DNA of 64,000 nucleotides, taken from NCBI RefSeq assembly GCF_001519075.1, contig NZ_KQ954244.1, forward strand, positions 947,934 through 1,011,933, given 5' to 3'. The DNA comes from Novosphingobium fuchskuhlense. Its GTDB lineage: Bacteria; Pseudomonadota; Alphaproteobacteria; Sphingomonadales; Sphingomonadaceae. Every line of letters begins with the position of its first letter. Position 1 is the first letter of the stretch. Under the pieces are notes generated by a model. The model did no database searches. It was given only the letters and a program-made list of their open reading frames with translations, and was not told the DNA's origin. The position numbers and the translations under genes are program-made. Shown here in pieces: positions 34,632-42,993 of the stretch.

Positions 34632-35985
34632 ATGGGCAAGCTGACGGTGTTGCAAGTCAGGAATGCGAAGCCGGGCGTCGGCCCGGACGGCAAGCGCCGC
34701 AAGCGTGTCCTTGTGGACGGTGCTGGCCTACTCCTGATCGTCGCGCCGACTGGTGCTCGCAATTGGGTCCTACGCATCAAGGACGGCCAGCGCCGGCGCG
34801 ACATCGGGCTTGGTGCGGCCGACATCGTTGGCGCGGGGCGGAATAGAGGCGAGATCGATGAAACGCCCTTGATGCTTCGCCGGATTCTTTCGCCCGCGGA
34901 GGCGCGGGAGAAAGCCGCCGCACTTCGGAAGCTGGCCAAGGCCGGCGCCGATCCTATCGCGGAACGCGATCGCGAGCGGCGCGCAACACCGACATTCGGG
35001 GTTGCTGTCACCGAGGCACACGCGACGCTCAAGTCGGGCTGGTCGGATCGCACGGCCAAGGCATTTCTTGCGTCGCTGGAGGAACATGCGGTGCCCAAGC
35101 TCGGCACCGCGAAGGTCGACGTCATTGGCAGCGCGGACGTGATCGCCGCCTTGGCACCGATCTGGACAAGCAAGCCTGTGATGGCCCGCAAAGTGCGCAG
35201 CCGCATCGGACAGGTGCTGGCCTTCGCGAAGGCGCGCGGATGGCGCAGGGAAGCCCTGCCGGACGCGCGGGAACTGCGCTCGGGTCTCGCGAAGCAGGAG
35301 CAGGGCAAGAACTTTGCTGCCATGCCGTTTGCACAGATCCCCGCCTTCTTCGCGGATGAGCTCGGCAAGGAGGCCACGGCCAGCCGGTTCGCCGTGCTGT
35401 TTGCAATCCTGACAGCCGCCAGATCCGGCGAGGTGCGCAACGCCACGTGGGCACAGATCGACCTCGAGGCACGCACATGGACCCGGCCGGCCGCCATGAT
35501 GAAGATGGCCAAGGGCCATGTCGTCACCCTTTCGGATGCAGCGGTAGCCTTGCTGAAGCAATGGAAGCCGGACGAGGCTCTGCGGGATGGTCTGATCTTC
35601 CCCGGTCTGAAAGAACCCGCTCTCCGATATGTCGCTCACAAAGGCGCTGCGGACGGCTGGGCGGGATGAAACGGTCCACGGCTTCCGCTCCACCTTCCGC
35701 GACTTCGCTGCAGAGCGCTGCCCGACAATCCCCGCCATGGTCGCCGAGATGGCACTCGCGCACAAGGTCGGCACCGCGACCGAGCAGGCCTACCTCCGCA
35801 GCGATCTGCGCGACCTGCGCCACGCGCTGATGGACGCCTGGGGCCGATTTGCCGCGCCCTCACTGTCGGGCGTCGCGGAGAACGTGACGGCAATCAGGAA
35901 GGCGGAGGCGGGTGAATTTCAACGGGTGCCTAGCCCAATGGAAGCGGTTCGTACGGGGAAGTGGGGCAAACCGTCCGCACCGTAA
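34632..35985 (+). pseudogene. P4-type integrase, broken by a frameshift
   Basis: The N-terminal DUF4102-like part (TVLQVRNAKPG; GAGLLLIVAPTGARNWVLRI) and the start of the catalytic domain (AILTAARSGEVRNATW) read in one frame from the ATG at 34632. At about 35608-35620, after LIFPGLK, the conserved continuation moves to another frame: PLSDMSLTKALRTAG, VHGFRSTFRDFAAE with His and Arg, LAHKVGTATEQAYLR. A loss of two bases or gain of one explains it. The first frame ends at 35669 with a nonsense tail. Unless this is a sequencing error, the enzyme lacks its catalytic His and Tyr. No tRNA gene is visible next to it. Confidence 0.85.
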
Positions 35986-36104
35986 AGCAAGTCTCAAGTT
36001 CGGCCCATTCACGGGCTTCAAATGGCACGCTGTTCCTGCGTTTCGTGTTCCGGACCATGCACATTGCACAGCACTGCAAGCCCTGAAGTCACTCTACTTG
36101 AGTT

Positions 36105-36184
36105 GCGACAAACAGCGAGAGAAACCTGACATTTTTTTATTTTCATATTCTTAAGTCTGGCGACAAGTCGCGTACGGTGTGCTT
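36105..36184 (-). repeat. Repeat C, copy 3 (beyond the broken integrase)
   Basis: Minus-strand copy of the element at 14984-15064. Twenty-five bases (36184-36160) are identical, TGTCAG follows at 36131-36126 and a second TTGTCGC at 36111-36105. It lies 178 bases past the end of the integrase remnant and faces it. Copy 2 is likewise downstream of, and facing, its integrase. A T-rich tract (36132-36138) is inside the element. Confidence 0.65.
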
Positions 36185-36584
36185 ACCTTCTCCCTTTCGA
36201 TCAGCGTGGTTCCATGTGCCTGGAACGTGGACAAAACAGCTTAAGAACCTTTGGTCCGGGGGGACCTCTGGTTGCCCTCAGGCGCTGGCCCGAATGGCCA
36301 TTGTGCCTGCGCCTGAGCAAACAGGACAGGAAGAGCGCTTTGGCGTCAGAAGTGCGATGCGGGATGGTGCTCTGCGGTTTGGTTCATTTCAGTGGAACGC
36401 CCGCCCAAGGGCCGTCCCAGGGGAGCATCGCAAGCGAACTGGAGCCTGCACATTGCCAATCAAGCGCAGATTGGTCCCGATCCGCGCTGCGTGTTTGCCG
36501 CTTGCGCGGAATCTCCTTGCAGCCCAGAGGCTCCCCCAAAACGGGATGACAAAACCCTTCCATGCGCGTATCGGCGGCCCCAAG
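36185..36584. other. Structured intergenic region
   Basis: No convincing gene. Several stem-loops are visible: GTTCCA..TGGAAC at about 36209-36226, GGTCC-GGGG-GGACC at 36253-36266, and a long interrupted stem CTCAGGCGC / GCGCCTGAG (36277-36285 with 36309-36317) that encloses TGGCC-CGAAT-GGCCA. An open frame crosses this region into the DUF2946 gene, but its first ~120 residues look like non-coding translation. It could hold a small RNA, a leader or degenerate mobile DNA. Confidence 0.45.
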
Positions 36585-37004
36585 ATGAGCGGTTTGCGCA
36601 CCTTCCTCCTTCGCTATCGGGCCATGGCATTTGCCCTGATGGCTCTGGCGCTCGCGATGAAGGCGATCGTTCCGGCAGGCTATATGGTCGGCGCGGAATC
36701 GAAGGTTCTGACAATCCGCATCTGCGACGATGCCCAGCTTTCAGCGGCAGCTCACAATGCCCTGAACGCCCGCGATATCGCCATTCCGATGAAGGGCGAA
36801 CCGGCAGGCAAGCACAGCAAGGCTGACGGCATGTGCCCTTATGGCGCGCTCTCGTTCGCGGGCCTTGCCGGGGCTGATCCGATCCAGCTTGCGCTCGCGC
36901 TGCTGTTCATTCTGGCCACCGGCTTTGCCGCGCTCGCGCTGCCTGCGCCGCGCCGCATTTCTTATCTGCGCCCGCCGCTGCGCGGTCCACCAGCCCTCGC
37001 CTGA
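36585..37004 (+). CDS. DUF2946-family membrane/secreted protein
   Basis: A 139-residue protein of the DUF2946 type. It has an N-terminal hydrophobic helix (RAMAFALMALALAMKAIVPAGYM), a conserved stretch IRICDDAQ, a CPYGALSFAGL motif with one Cys near residue 85, a second hydrophobic segment near 100-120 and the family's C-terminal RPPLRGPPA. Such proteins commonly sit upstream of TonB receptors for copper or iron chelates, as here. The ATG at 36585 is chosen; 36546 is an in-frame alternative. It probably belongs to the metal-acquisition group 37-43 kb. Confidence 0.75.
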   Translation: MSGLRTFLLRYRAMAFALMALALAMKAIVPAGYMVGAESKVLTIRICDDAQLSAAAHNALNARDIAIPMKGEPAGKHSKADGMCPYGALSFAGLAGADPIQLALALLFILATGFAALALPAPRRISYLRPPLRGPPALA

Positions 37005-37384
37005 CGCAACCGGGTCCGGCGCCACGCCGGACCATCGGCCTGCCCACACGCAGGCCATCCGTCAGATCCGGCCGGCTCTCTACAAACGCATGGTCTGCGT
37101 GGCTCGGGGTCGGCCCGCCCGGAAAGCTGTTCCGGGCGATTGAGGCCGGAGTGCCTTCGCGATGTACACGATTCTGCGCTGTTCGCCCGAACGGGGCCAC
37201 CGAGCATGGCCAAGGGGCCAAGGCGGCATCAACACCCCTGATCCTGCAGATGCGGGAAAATCGGTCCCATCTCTCGAACGAAGCGCGCAGCGCGGTGACG
37301 GCGCTGGCGCCCTTCGCGGGAGCGATCCTCCCCGCGTTGGAGGGCCCGCTATTCGTCCCCATCGCGGCGCTCGGCGGCCTCACC

Positions 37385-37516
37385 GGCGGTGACTACACCA
37401 TCGATCACAGCGCCGCCGTGCTGATGATGAGCGGCAAGGGCCACCTCGCCGACATCATCGGCCACGACGATCCCGACGCAGCCGCGCTCGCCAAGCTCAA
37501 GGCGCTGGCCGGCTGA
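37385..37516 (+). pseudogene. C-terminal remnant of an SCO1/SenC-like copper chaperone
   Basis: About 43 codons (GGDYTIDHSAAVLMMSGKG through DDPDAAALAKLKALAG) match the end of SCO1/SenC/PrrC proteins, where the His of DYTIDHS is a copper ligand. The rest of the family, including the CxxxC motif, is absent. The upstream part of the same frame looks unrelated. A deletion probably fused this tail to other DNA. It supports a copper-related origin of the neighbouring receptor genes. Confidence 0.6.
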
Positions 37517-37545
37517 AGCTTTCCCAACTCAAGGAAATCCTTACG

Positions 37546-39588
37546 ATGAAATCTCCTCTCATTGCGCTCGCCTCCGCGCTCGTTTCGGCAACACCGGCCA
37601 TGGCCGAAGATGTGCCAGCAGACAGCGCCATTGTCGTGACCGGCACGGTCGCCAAGCTCGATGTCCCGCTTGCCGAGACGCCGCAATCGATCACGGCGAT
37701 CGGCAGCGACACGATCACCCGCCGCCAGGCCCAGTCGGTGCAGGAGGCGCTGCGCTATCTGCCGGCGGTGCAGGCCGAGCTGGCCGGGCGCGCCGGTTAT
37801 GACGAGTTCCAGATCCGCGGGTTCTATCAGTCCCAGTTCCAGTTCCGCGACGGGCTTAGCCTCGATCCCGGCTATCTGCAGCAGCAGGAGGTGTTTGGGC
37901 TCGAACGGATCGAGGTGCTCGAGGGGCCGGCCTCGGTGCTCTATGGCCAGATCGCGCCTGGCGGCCTGGTCAATTCGGTGAGCAAGATTGCGGGGCCCGA
38001 GCGTATCCTCGCCGGAGAGGCGACTGCGGGCAGCTTCGGCCTTGCGCGCGTAGCGATCGACGCGGGCGGCAAGCTTGCGGGCGACGGCGCGCTTTCGGGC
38101 CGGATCTCGGCGCTCTATTCCCGGCGCGACGACAGCCAGGACTTTGCCGGTGCCGAGCGCGTGTTTCTGCAGCCATCGCTGACCTGGCGCCCCGGCAGCG
38201 AGACCACGCTGACTGTGATCGGCCTCTATCAGTACGACCGCTATCGCCGCACCAGCGAGCTGCCGGCGCTGGGAACCATTGTCGCGACGCCGGAAGGGAC
38301 AATCCCGATGAGCCGCTTTGTCGGGGAACCGGGCCTTGGCCGTCTGTCCTCGCCGCAATGGCAGATCGGCTATCTTCTTGAACACCGCTTTTCCCCCAGC
38401 GTCCGGCTGCGCTCGAAGCTGCGCTATCTCGATTACAAGGTGACGGGGCCGATCCAGTCGACCGATTATTCGGGCGGCGATCCGAAGGTCGCCGTGCTTT
38501 CGGGCTTTGACTATCGCGGCCGGTTCAACAATCTCGCGCTCGACAACCAGGTGGAGATCACCGGGCGCAGCGGTGCGGTCCAGCACCGGCTCCTTATTGG
38601 TGTTGACTATGGCCGCTATCGCTCGTCGAGCGCGGGCGACGGGTTCGACCTGCCCCCGATCAATCCTTTCGCGCCGGTTTATGGCGGCGCGCCGACGCCG
38701 ACCGGCCCGCTGTTCGGCTCCACCGGCCAGCTCGATCAGCTCGGGATCTACGGCCAGTACCGGGGGACGCTTGCCGACCGGTTCGTGCTGACCGGCGGGC
38801 TGCGCTGGTCCAGCGTGAAGAATGTCAGTACCAGCACGCTTGATGGCAGAACGTCACGCCAGCTCGATCACAAGGTGACGTGGAACGGCGCGGCGATGTG
38901 GCTCAGCCCCTTGGGGATCAATCCCTATGTCAGCTATGCGCGTTCGTTCCAGCCGCAATTCGGCTATGATCCGCTTACCGGGGGCGGCACCCCGCCGCCG
39001 GCGTTGGGCGAGCAGGTCGAGCTCGGGGTCAAGCTGGGCCGGGACACCGCGCCCTTGCGGGGGACGGTGGCGATCTACCAACTCGACCAGACCAATGTCG
39101 TGCAGAGCGATCCCGGCAATCCCGGCTTCAGCCGCGTGATCGGCGCGGAGCGGCATCGCGGCATCGAGCTCGCGGGGACCGCGCGCCTCGCCGCCTGGGC
39201 GAGGCTTTCGGCCGCCTACAGCTATATCGATGCGAGGATCCGCTGCAGCTTCAATGGCGATGTCGGCAACCGGCCCTACAACGTGCCCGAACATGCCGCG
39301 AGCGGGGAACTCGTGCTGGGCGGCGCGCCGCTCGGCCTCGCGCGCTGGAGCGGCGAGATCGGCGTACGCTATGTCGGCGAGAAGCAGGACGGGTCGGGGC
39401 CGGCCTCCCCGCGGCTGCCCGGCTATGCGCTGGTCGATCTCGGCCTGCGCTACAAGCTTGGCCCGGCCGTGCTGGGGCTGTCGGTGAAGAACCTGCTGGA
39501 CCGGCGCTACTACACGGGGTTCGGGTTCGGCGGCATCGATCCCGGCGAAGCGCGCGTGGTGCAGGGCACCGTGCGGTTTGCGCTATGA
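37546..39588 (+). CDS. TonB-dependent siderophore/metal-chelate receptor
   Basis: A 680-residue receptor of the FhuA/FoxA-like siderophore type. A signal peptide (MKSPLIALASALVSATPAMA) is followed by AIVVTGTVAKLDVPLAETPQSIT, the plug motifs DEFQIRGF, RIEVLEGPASVLYGQIAPGGLVN and a compact barrel ending FAL. ETPQSITAIGSDTI and ASVLYG..PGG are characteristic of ferric-siderophore receptors. It is followed with a four-base overlap by a PepSY membrane protein, a frequent partner thought to reduce or release the metal. Given the DUF2946 gene and SCO1 remnant upstream, copper is an alternative cargo. Confidence 0.9.
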   Translation: MKSPLIALASALVSATPAMAEDVPADSAIVVTGTVAKLDVPLAETPQSITAIGSDTITRRQAQSVQEALRYLPAVQAELAGRAGYDEFQIRGFYQSQFQFRDGLSLDPGYLQQQEVFGLERIEVLEGPASVLYGQIAPGGLVNSVSKIAGPERILAGEATAGSFGLARVAIDAGGKLAGDGALSGRISALYSRRDDSQDFAGAERVFLQPSLTWRPGSETTLTVIGLYQYDRYRRTSELPALGTIVATPEGTIPMSRFVGEPGLGRLSSPQWQIGYLLEHRFSPSVRLRSKLRYLDYKVTGPIQSTDYSGGDPKVAVLSGFDYRGRFNNLALDNQVEITGRSGAVQHRLLIGVDYGRYRSSSAGDGFDLPPINPFAPVYGGAPTPTGPLFGSTGQLDQLGIYGQYRGTLADRFVLTGGLRWSSVKNVSTSTLDGRTSRQLDHKVTWNGAAMWLSPLGINPYVSYARSFQPQFGYDPLTGGGTPPPALGEQVELGVKLGRDTAPLRGTVAIYQLDQTNVVQSDPGNPGFSRVIGAERHRGIELAGTARLAAWARLSAAYSYIDARIRCSFNGDVGNRPYNVPEHAASGELVLGGAPLGLARWSGEIGVRYVGEKQDGSGPASPRLPGYALVDLGLRYKLGPAVLGLSVKNLLDRRYYTGFGFGGIDPGEARVVQGTVRFAL

Positions 39589-40631
39589 GCGGGGGGCAGG
39601 TCCGCACGGTGTTGCGCAGCATCCATCGCTGGGCGTCGCTGGTGCTCGGCCTGCCGATTGCGCTGATCGCGGCAAGCGGCGCGGCGGTCGACTACTGGTT
39701 CGAGATCGACGCGCTGGCCGCGCCCTCGTTCTATGCCGGCGATAGCGCGGGGCCGCCGCTGCCGCTCGACCGGCTGGCCGAGGCAGCGCACCGGGCGGTG
39801 CCGGACGCGCGGATCGAGACCATTTTCCTCAACCAGGATGGCCGCGTCGCGATCATTTCGCTGACCGGACCCTGGGGCAATCGCCTGCGCGATCTCGCGC
39901 TCGGCCGCGCCAGCGGCAGAGTGCTTGGCGCGCGCTGGCAGGACGAGGCGCTGATCGACCGGCTCTATGCCTTCCATACCAGCCTGCTGCTAGACGATGG
40001 TGCCAGGCCGCTCGTCCTCGGGCTGGCGGTGGTTTTCCTCGCGCTGCTGGCAAGCGGCGCGGTGCTGTGGTGGCCGGCCCCGGCGCGCAGGCGGTCGGCC
40101 TTGTCGCTGCGGCTTGCACCGGGCGCGCGGCTGATCGATCTGCACGCCAAGGCCGGTATCTTCAGCCTCGCGCTGACGGTGCTGGCAGGGGTGACCGCCG
40201 TGATCCTGCTGCTGCCGCTGCAAGCGGACGAAAGCGCATCGCCGCCACCGGCTGCCTTGCCGCGATCACCCATGCAGCCGCTGCAAGGCCTGCTCGATGC
40301 GGCGCTGTCCGCCAGCCCGGGCTGGCAGGCGGTCAATCTGGTCGGGCCGGAAAACTCGGATGGCCCGCTGCGCGTGATCCTGTGGCGCCCGGCGGGGCTT
40401 ATCCGCAGCGAGGCACTGCGGATCGTTACCGTGCAGCGCGGGGCCCGCGCGGTGGCCGAGTTGCCCGGCAGCGACCGCCACGAAACCGCGCGGTCGCTGC
40501 ACAATGGCCGCATCGGCGGCGAACTGGGGCGCGCCGCAATGGCATTCGCCGCACTGCTGCCGCTGGCGCTGTGGCTCACCGGCGCGCTGGTGTGGTGGCG
40601 CAAGGCCAAGGCGCAGCGCAGACATAGCTGA
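39585..40631 (+). CDS. PepSY-associated transmembrane protein (probable siderophore reductase)
   Basis: A 348-residue inner-membrane protein with four hydrophobic segments: near residue 15-35 after LRSIHRWASLVLGLPIAL, near 140-160, near 195-215, and near 315-335. PepSY-like soluble parts lie between them. The first-helix HRW and later His residues (LHAKAG, LHNGRIGG) are typical haem or metal ligands of the PiuB/FoxB-like family, some of which reduce ferric siderophores in the inner membrane. It is coupled to the preceding receptor by ATGA, so it should act on the same cargo. Confidence 0.83.
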   Translation: MSGGQVRTVLRSIHRWASLVLGLPIALIAASGAAVDYWFEIDALAAPSFYAGDSAGPPLPLDRLAEAAHRAVPDARIETIFLNQDGRVAIISLTGPWGNRLRDLALGRASGRVLGARWQDEALIDRLYAFHTSLLLDDGARPLVLGLAVVFLALLASGAVLWWPAPARRRSALSLRLAPGARLIDLHAKAGIFSLALTVLAGVTAVILLLPLQADESASPPPAALPRSPMQPLQGLLDAALSASPGWQAVNLVGPENSDGPLRVILWRPAGLIRSEALRIVTVQRGARAVAELPGSDRHETARSLHNGRIGGELGRAAMAFAALLPLALWLTGALVWWRKAKAQRRHS

Positions 40632-40709
40632 GCTGCTAACATCAACCGGACGCATTGAGAAAACGGGATCCGGGTTCGCCAACCAGCGATCGCCAGATAC
40701 AAGCTCACG

Positions 40710-42983
40710 ATGAAGCGTTCCTGGGTCCCCTTTGTATCGATGCTCCTCGCGTTGCCGTGCCCAAGCGCTGCGCAGGAAGCCGATGGCCCCATCATCGTGA
40801 CGGCGCCGGGGGACGATATCGATGCCGACGATGCGACGAGGCTCGGCGCCGCGGCGCTGGCAGGGCCCGGTACGCCCGGCGTTCTCGGGGCCATCGCGCG
40901 CAAAGTGGCTGGCGCTTCGCTTTCGGATGCGCAGGGTAACCCCTGGCAGCCCAACCTTGTATTCCACGGCTTTTCGGCCTCGGCACTACAGGGCAACGCG
41001 CAGGGGCTCGCGGTCTATGTCGACGGCGCTCGCTTCAATCAGCCGTTCGGCGATACGGTCAATTTCGACCTCCTGCCCGATGCCGCGATCGAAAGCGTAA
41101 CGATCAAGGATGTGAGCCCGGTCTATGGCCTCAATGCGCTGGGCGGCGTGGTGGTGGCAGCAACCAAGACCGGCAAGACGGCCCCGGGTGTCATGCTCTA
41201 TGGCGCGGGCGGGCGCTACGGCCGCGCCGAAGGCGGCGGGGAGGCAGGGTGGTCGGACGGACGGTTCAGCGCCTATGCGGCGGTGCAGGCGCGCCGCGAC
41301 GGCGGTTGGCGGCGGTACTCTCCCTCGACGCTCTACAACGGCTATGCCGATGTGGGTTGGGACGGCCCGGGCGCAGGGCTCCACGCGAAATGGCTGGGCG
41401 CTGATACCGACCTTACCGGCAATGGCTCGGCCCCGGTCGAACTGCTTGCAGCCGATTACCGCGCGGTGTTCACGTATCCGGACAACACGCGCAATCGCTA
41501 CCGCCGTTTCAGCCTCCATCCCTGGGCGCAGATCGGCGATCACCTGCGTGTCGAAGCCAGCCTCTATGCGCAGTGGCTCCATCAGCGCACCCTCAATGGG
41601 GATACCGCCGATGTCGCCGCTTGCGAGGATGAGCATACCGTTTTGTGCCTGAGCGGCGCGGACGACAGCGAGACTCCGCTGCTGGACCGCGGCGGCCGAC
41701 GGATCCGTGATAGTCTCGGTGGCGGAGCCTATGGCCTGCTCAATCGCAGCGAAACGCGCAGCACCGCTGAGGGGCTGCTGCTCCAGCTGGTCGACCGGCG
41801 CACACTGCCCGGCGGCGACAACGAGCTGATCATCGGGCTGAGCCATGATCGCGGCACGACGCGGTTCGCCTCGTCTTCCGAGCTCGGTGCGCTGACGCCC
41901 ACGCGCAGCGTCACCGGGCTCGGGCCGATCATCGCGCAGCCGGATGGATCGATCACCCCGGTCAGGCTCGCTGTGCGCACGCGCTATACCGGGCTGTTCC
42001 TTTCGGATCGGCTCCCGCTGACGCACCGGCTCGACGCGGAGCTGGGTCTGCGCTGGAATGCGGCGCGGATCGAGCTGGACGACAGGCTCGGCACGGCGCT
42101 CGACGGCAGGCACACGTTCCGCCGCCTCAATCCGGGTATCGAACTCGACTACGCGCTGTCGCCCCGCCTCTCGCTGCACGCCGGCTATGCCGAGACCAAC
42201 CGCGCGCCGACGCCGGCCGAACTGTCCTGCGCCGATGCGGCAGCGCCCTGCAGCCTGACCAACTTCTTCGTGGGCGATCCGCCGCTGCGGCAAGTGGTGG
42301 CGGGAAGCTTCGAACTGGGCGCATCGGTGCAATCACGCGGGCCGTGGACGCCGCACTGGCAGATCGCGGGTTACCGCACGACGAGCAGCGACGATATCCA
42401 GTTTACCGCTGCGGCCACGCGGGGGCGGGCCTATTTCCGCAATGTCGGCCGCACGCGGCGCATAGGGTTTGATATCAATGCCGGCCTGTCACACGGGCCG
42501 TGGACGTTTCAGGTCGGCTACGCCTTCATCGATGCGACGTTTGCCTCGCCGCTCGTGCTCAACAGCCCCGACAATCCATCGGCCGATGCGAACGGCCGGA
42601 TCGCGGTGCGCCCCGGCGCGCGGATTCCCGGCATTCCGCGCCATCGTGCGACCCTCTCGGCCGAATATGCAGGGCACGGCTTCAAGCTAGGCGGCGACGT
42701 GCAGGCGCAATCGGGCCAGGGCCTGCTGGGCGATGAAGGCGGCAGCCAGCCCCGGACCGACGCCTTCGCCGTCGTGGGCCTGCACGGCAGCCTGCACCTG
42801 ATTGGCCCGGTCACCGCCTTTGCCGAAGTGACCAATCTGTTCGACATGCGCTACGCCACCTTCGGCACGTTTTCCCAAACCTCGGAAGTCGAACTCGCCG
42901 AGGCGCCCGGCGCCAGCAACCCGCGCAGCCTCGGCCCCGGCGCGCCGCGCCGCTGGATGGCCGGTCTGCGAACGACCTTTTGA
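40710..42983 (+). CDS. TonB-dependent receptor
   Basis: A 757-residue outer-membrane receptor. A signal peptide (MKRSWVPFVSMLLALPCPSAAQ) precedes PIIVTAPGDDIDADD. The plug has NLVFHGFSASALQGNAQGLAVYVDG, FDLLPDAAIESVTIKDVSPVYGLNALGG, which resembles receptors for xenosiderophores or FecA-like chelates. The barrel ends with GLRTTF (terminal Phe). It lies 78 bases after the PepSY gene on the same strand and probably belongs to the same metal-uptake group. It is convergent with the next receptor gene, ten bases apart. Confidence 0.9.
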   Translation: MKRSWVPFVSMLLALPCPSAAQEADGPIIVTAPGDDIDADDATRLGAAALAGPGTPGVLGAIARKVAGASLSDAQGNPWQPNLVFHGFSASALQGNAQGLAVYVDGARFNQPFGDTVNFDLLPDAAIESVTIKDVSPVYGLNALGGVVVAATKTGKTAPGVMLYGAGGRYGRAEGGGEAGWSDGRFSAYAAVQARRDGGWRRYSPSTLYNGYADVGWDGPGAGLHAKWLGADTDLTGNGSAPVELLAADYRAVFTYPDNTRNRYRRFSLHPWAQIGDHLRVEASLYAQWLHQRTLNGDTADVAACEDEHTVLCLSGADDSETPLLDRGGRRIRDSLGGGAYGLLNRSETRSTAEGLLLQLVDRRTLPGGDNELIIGLSHDRGTTRFASSSELGALTPTRSVTGLGPIIAQPDGSITPVRLAVRTRYTGLFLSDRLPLTHRLDAELGLRWNAARIELDDRLGTALDGRHTFRRLNPGIELDYALSPRLSLHAGYAETNRAPTPAELSCADAAAPCSLTNFFVGDPPLRQVVAGSFELGASVQSRGPWTPHWQIAGYRTTSSDDIQFTAAATRGRAYFRNVGRTRRIGFDINAGLSHGPWTFQVGYAFIDATFASPLVLNSPDNPSADANGRIAVRPGARIPGIPRHRATLSAEYAGHGFKLGGDVQAQSGQGLLGDEGGSQPRTDAFAVVGLHGSLHLIGPVTAFAEVTNLFDMRYATFGTFSQTSEVELAEAPGASNPRSLGPGAPRRWMAGLRTTF

Positions 42984-42993
42984 GACCGACGCC

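Noticed and set aside
36177..36584. N-terminal extension of the DUF2946 frame
   Set aside because: The ~120 extra residues are not membrane, signal or domain-like, and the DNA there forms several stem-loops. The family N-terminus fits the ATG at 36585.
36185..37545. Cobalamin or other riboswitch before the TonB receptor genes
   Set aside because: I searched for the conserved B12-box and G/C-rich core pattern and did not find them.
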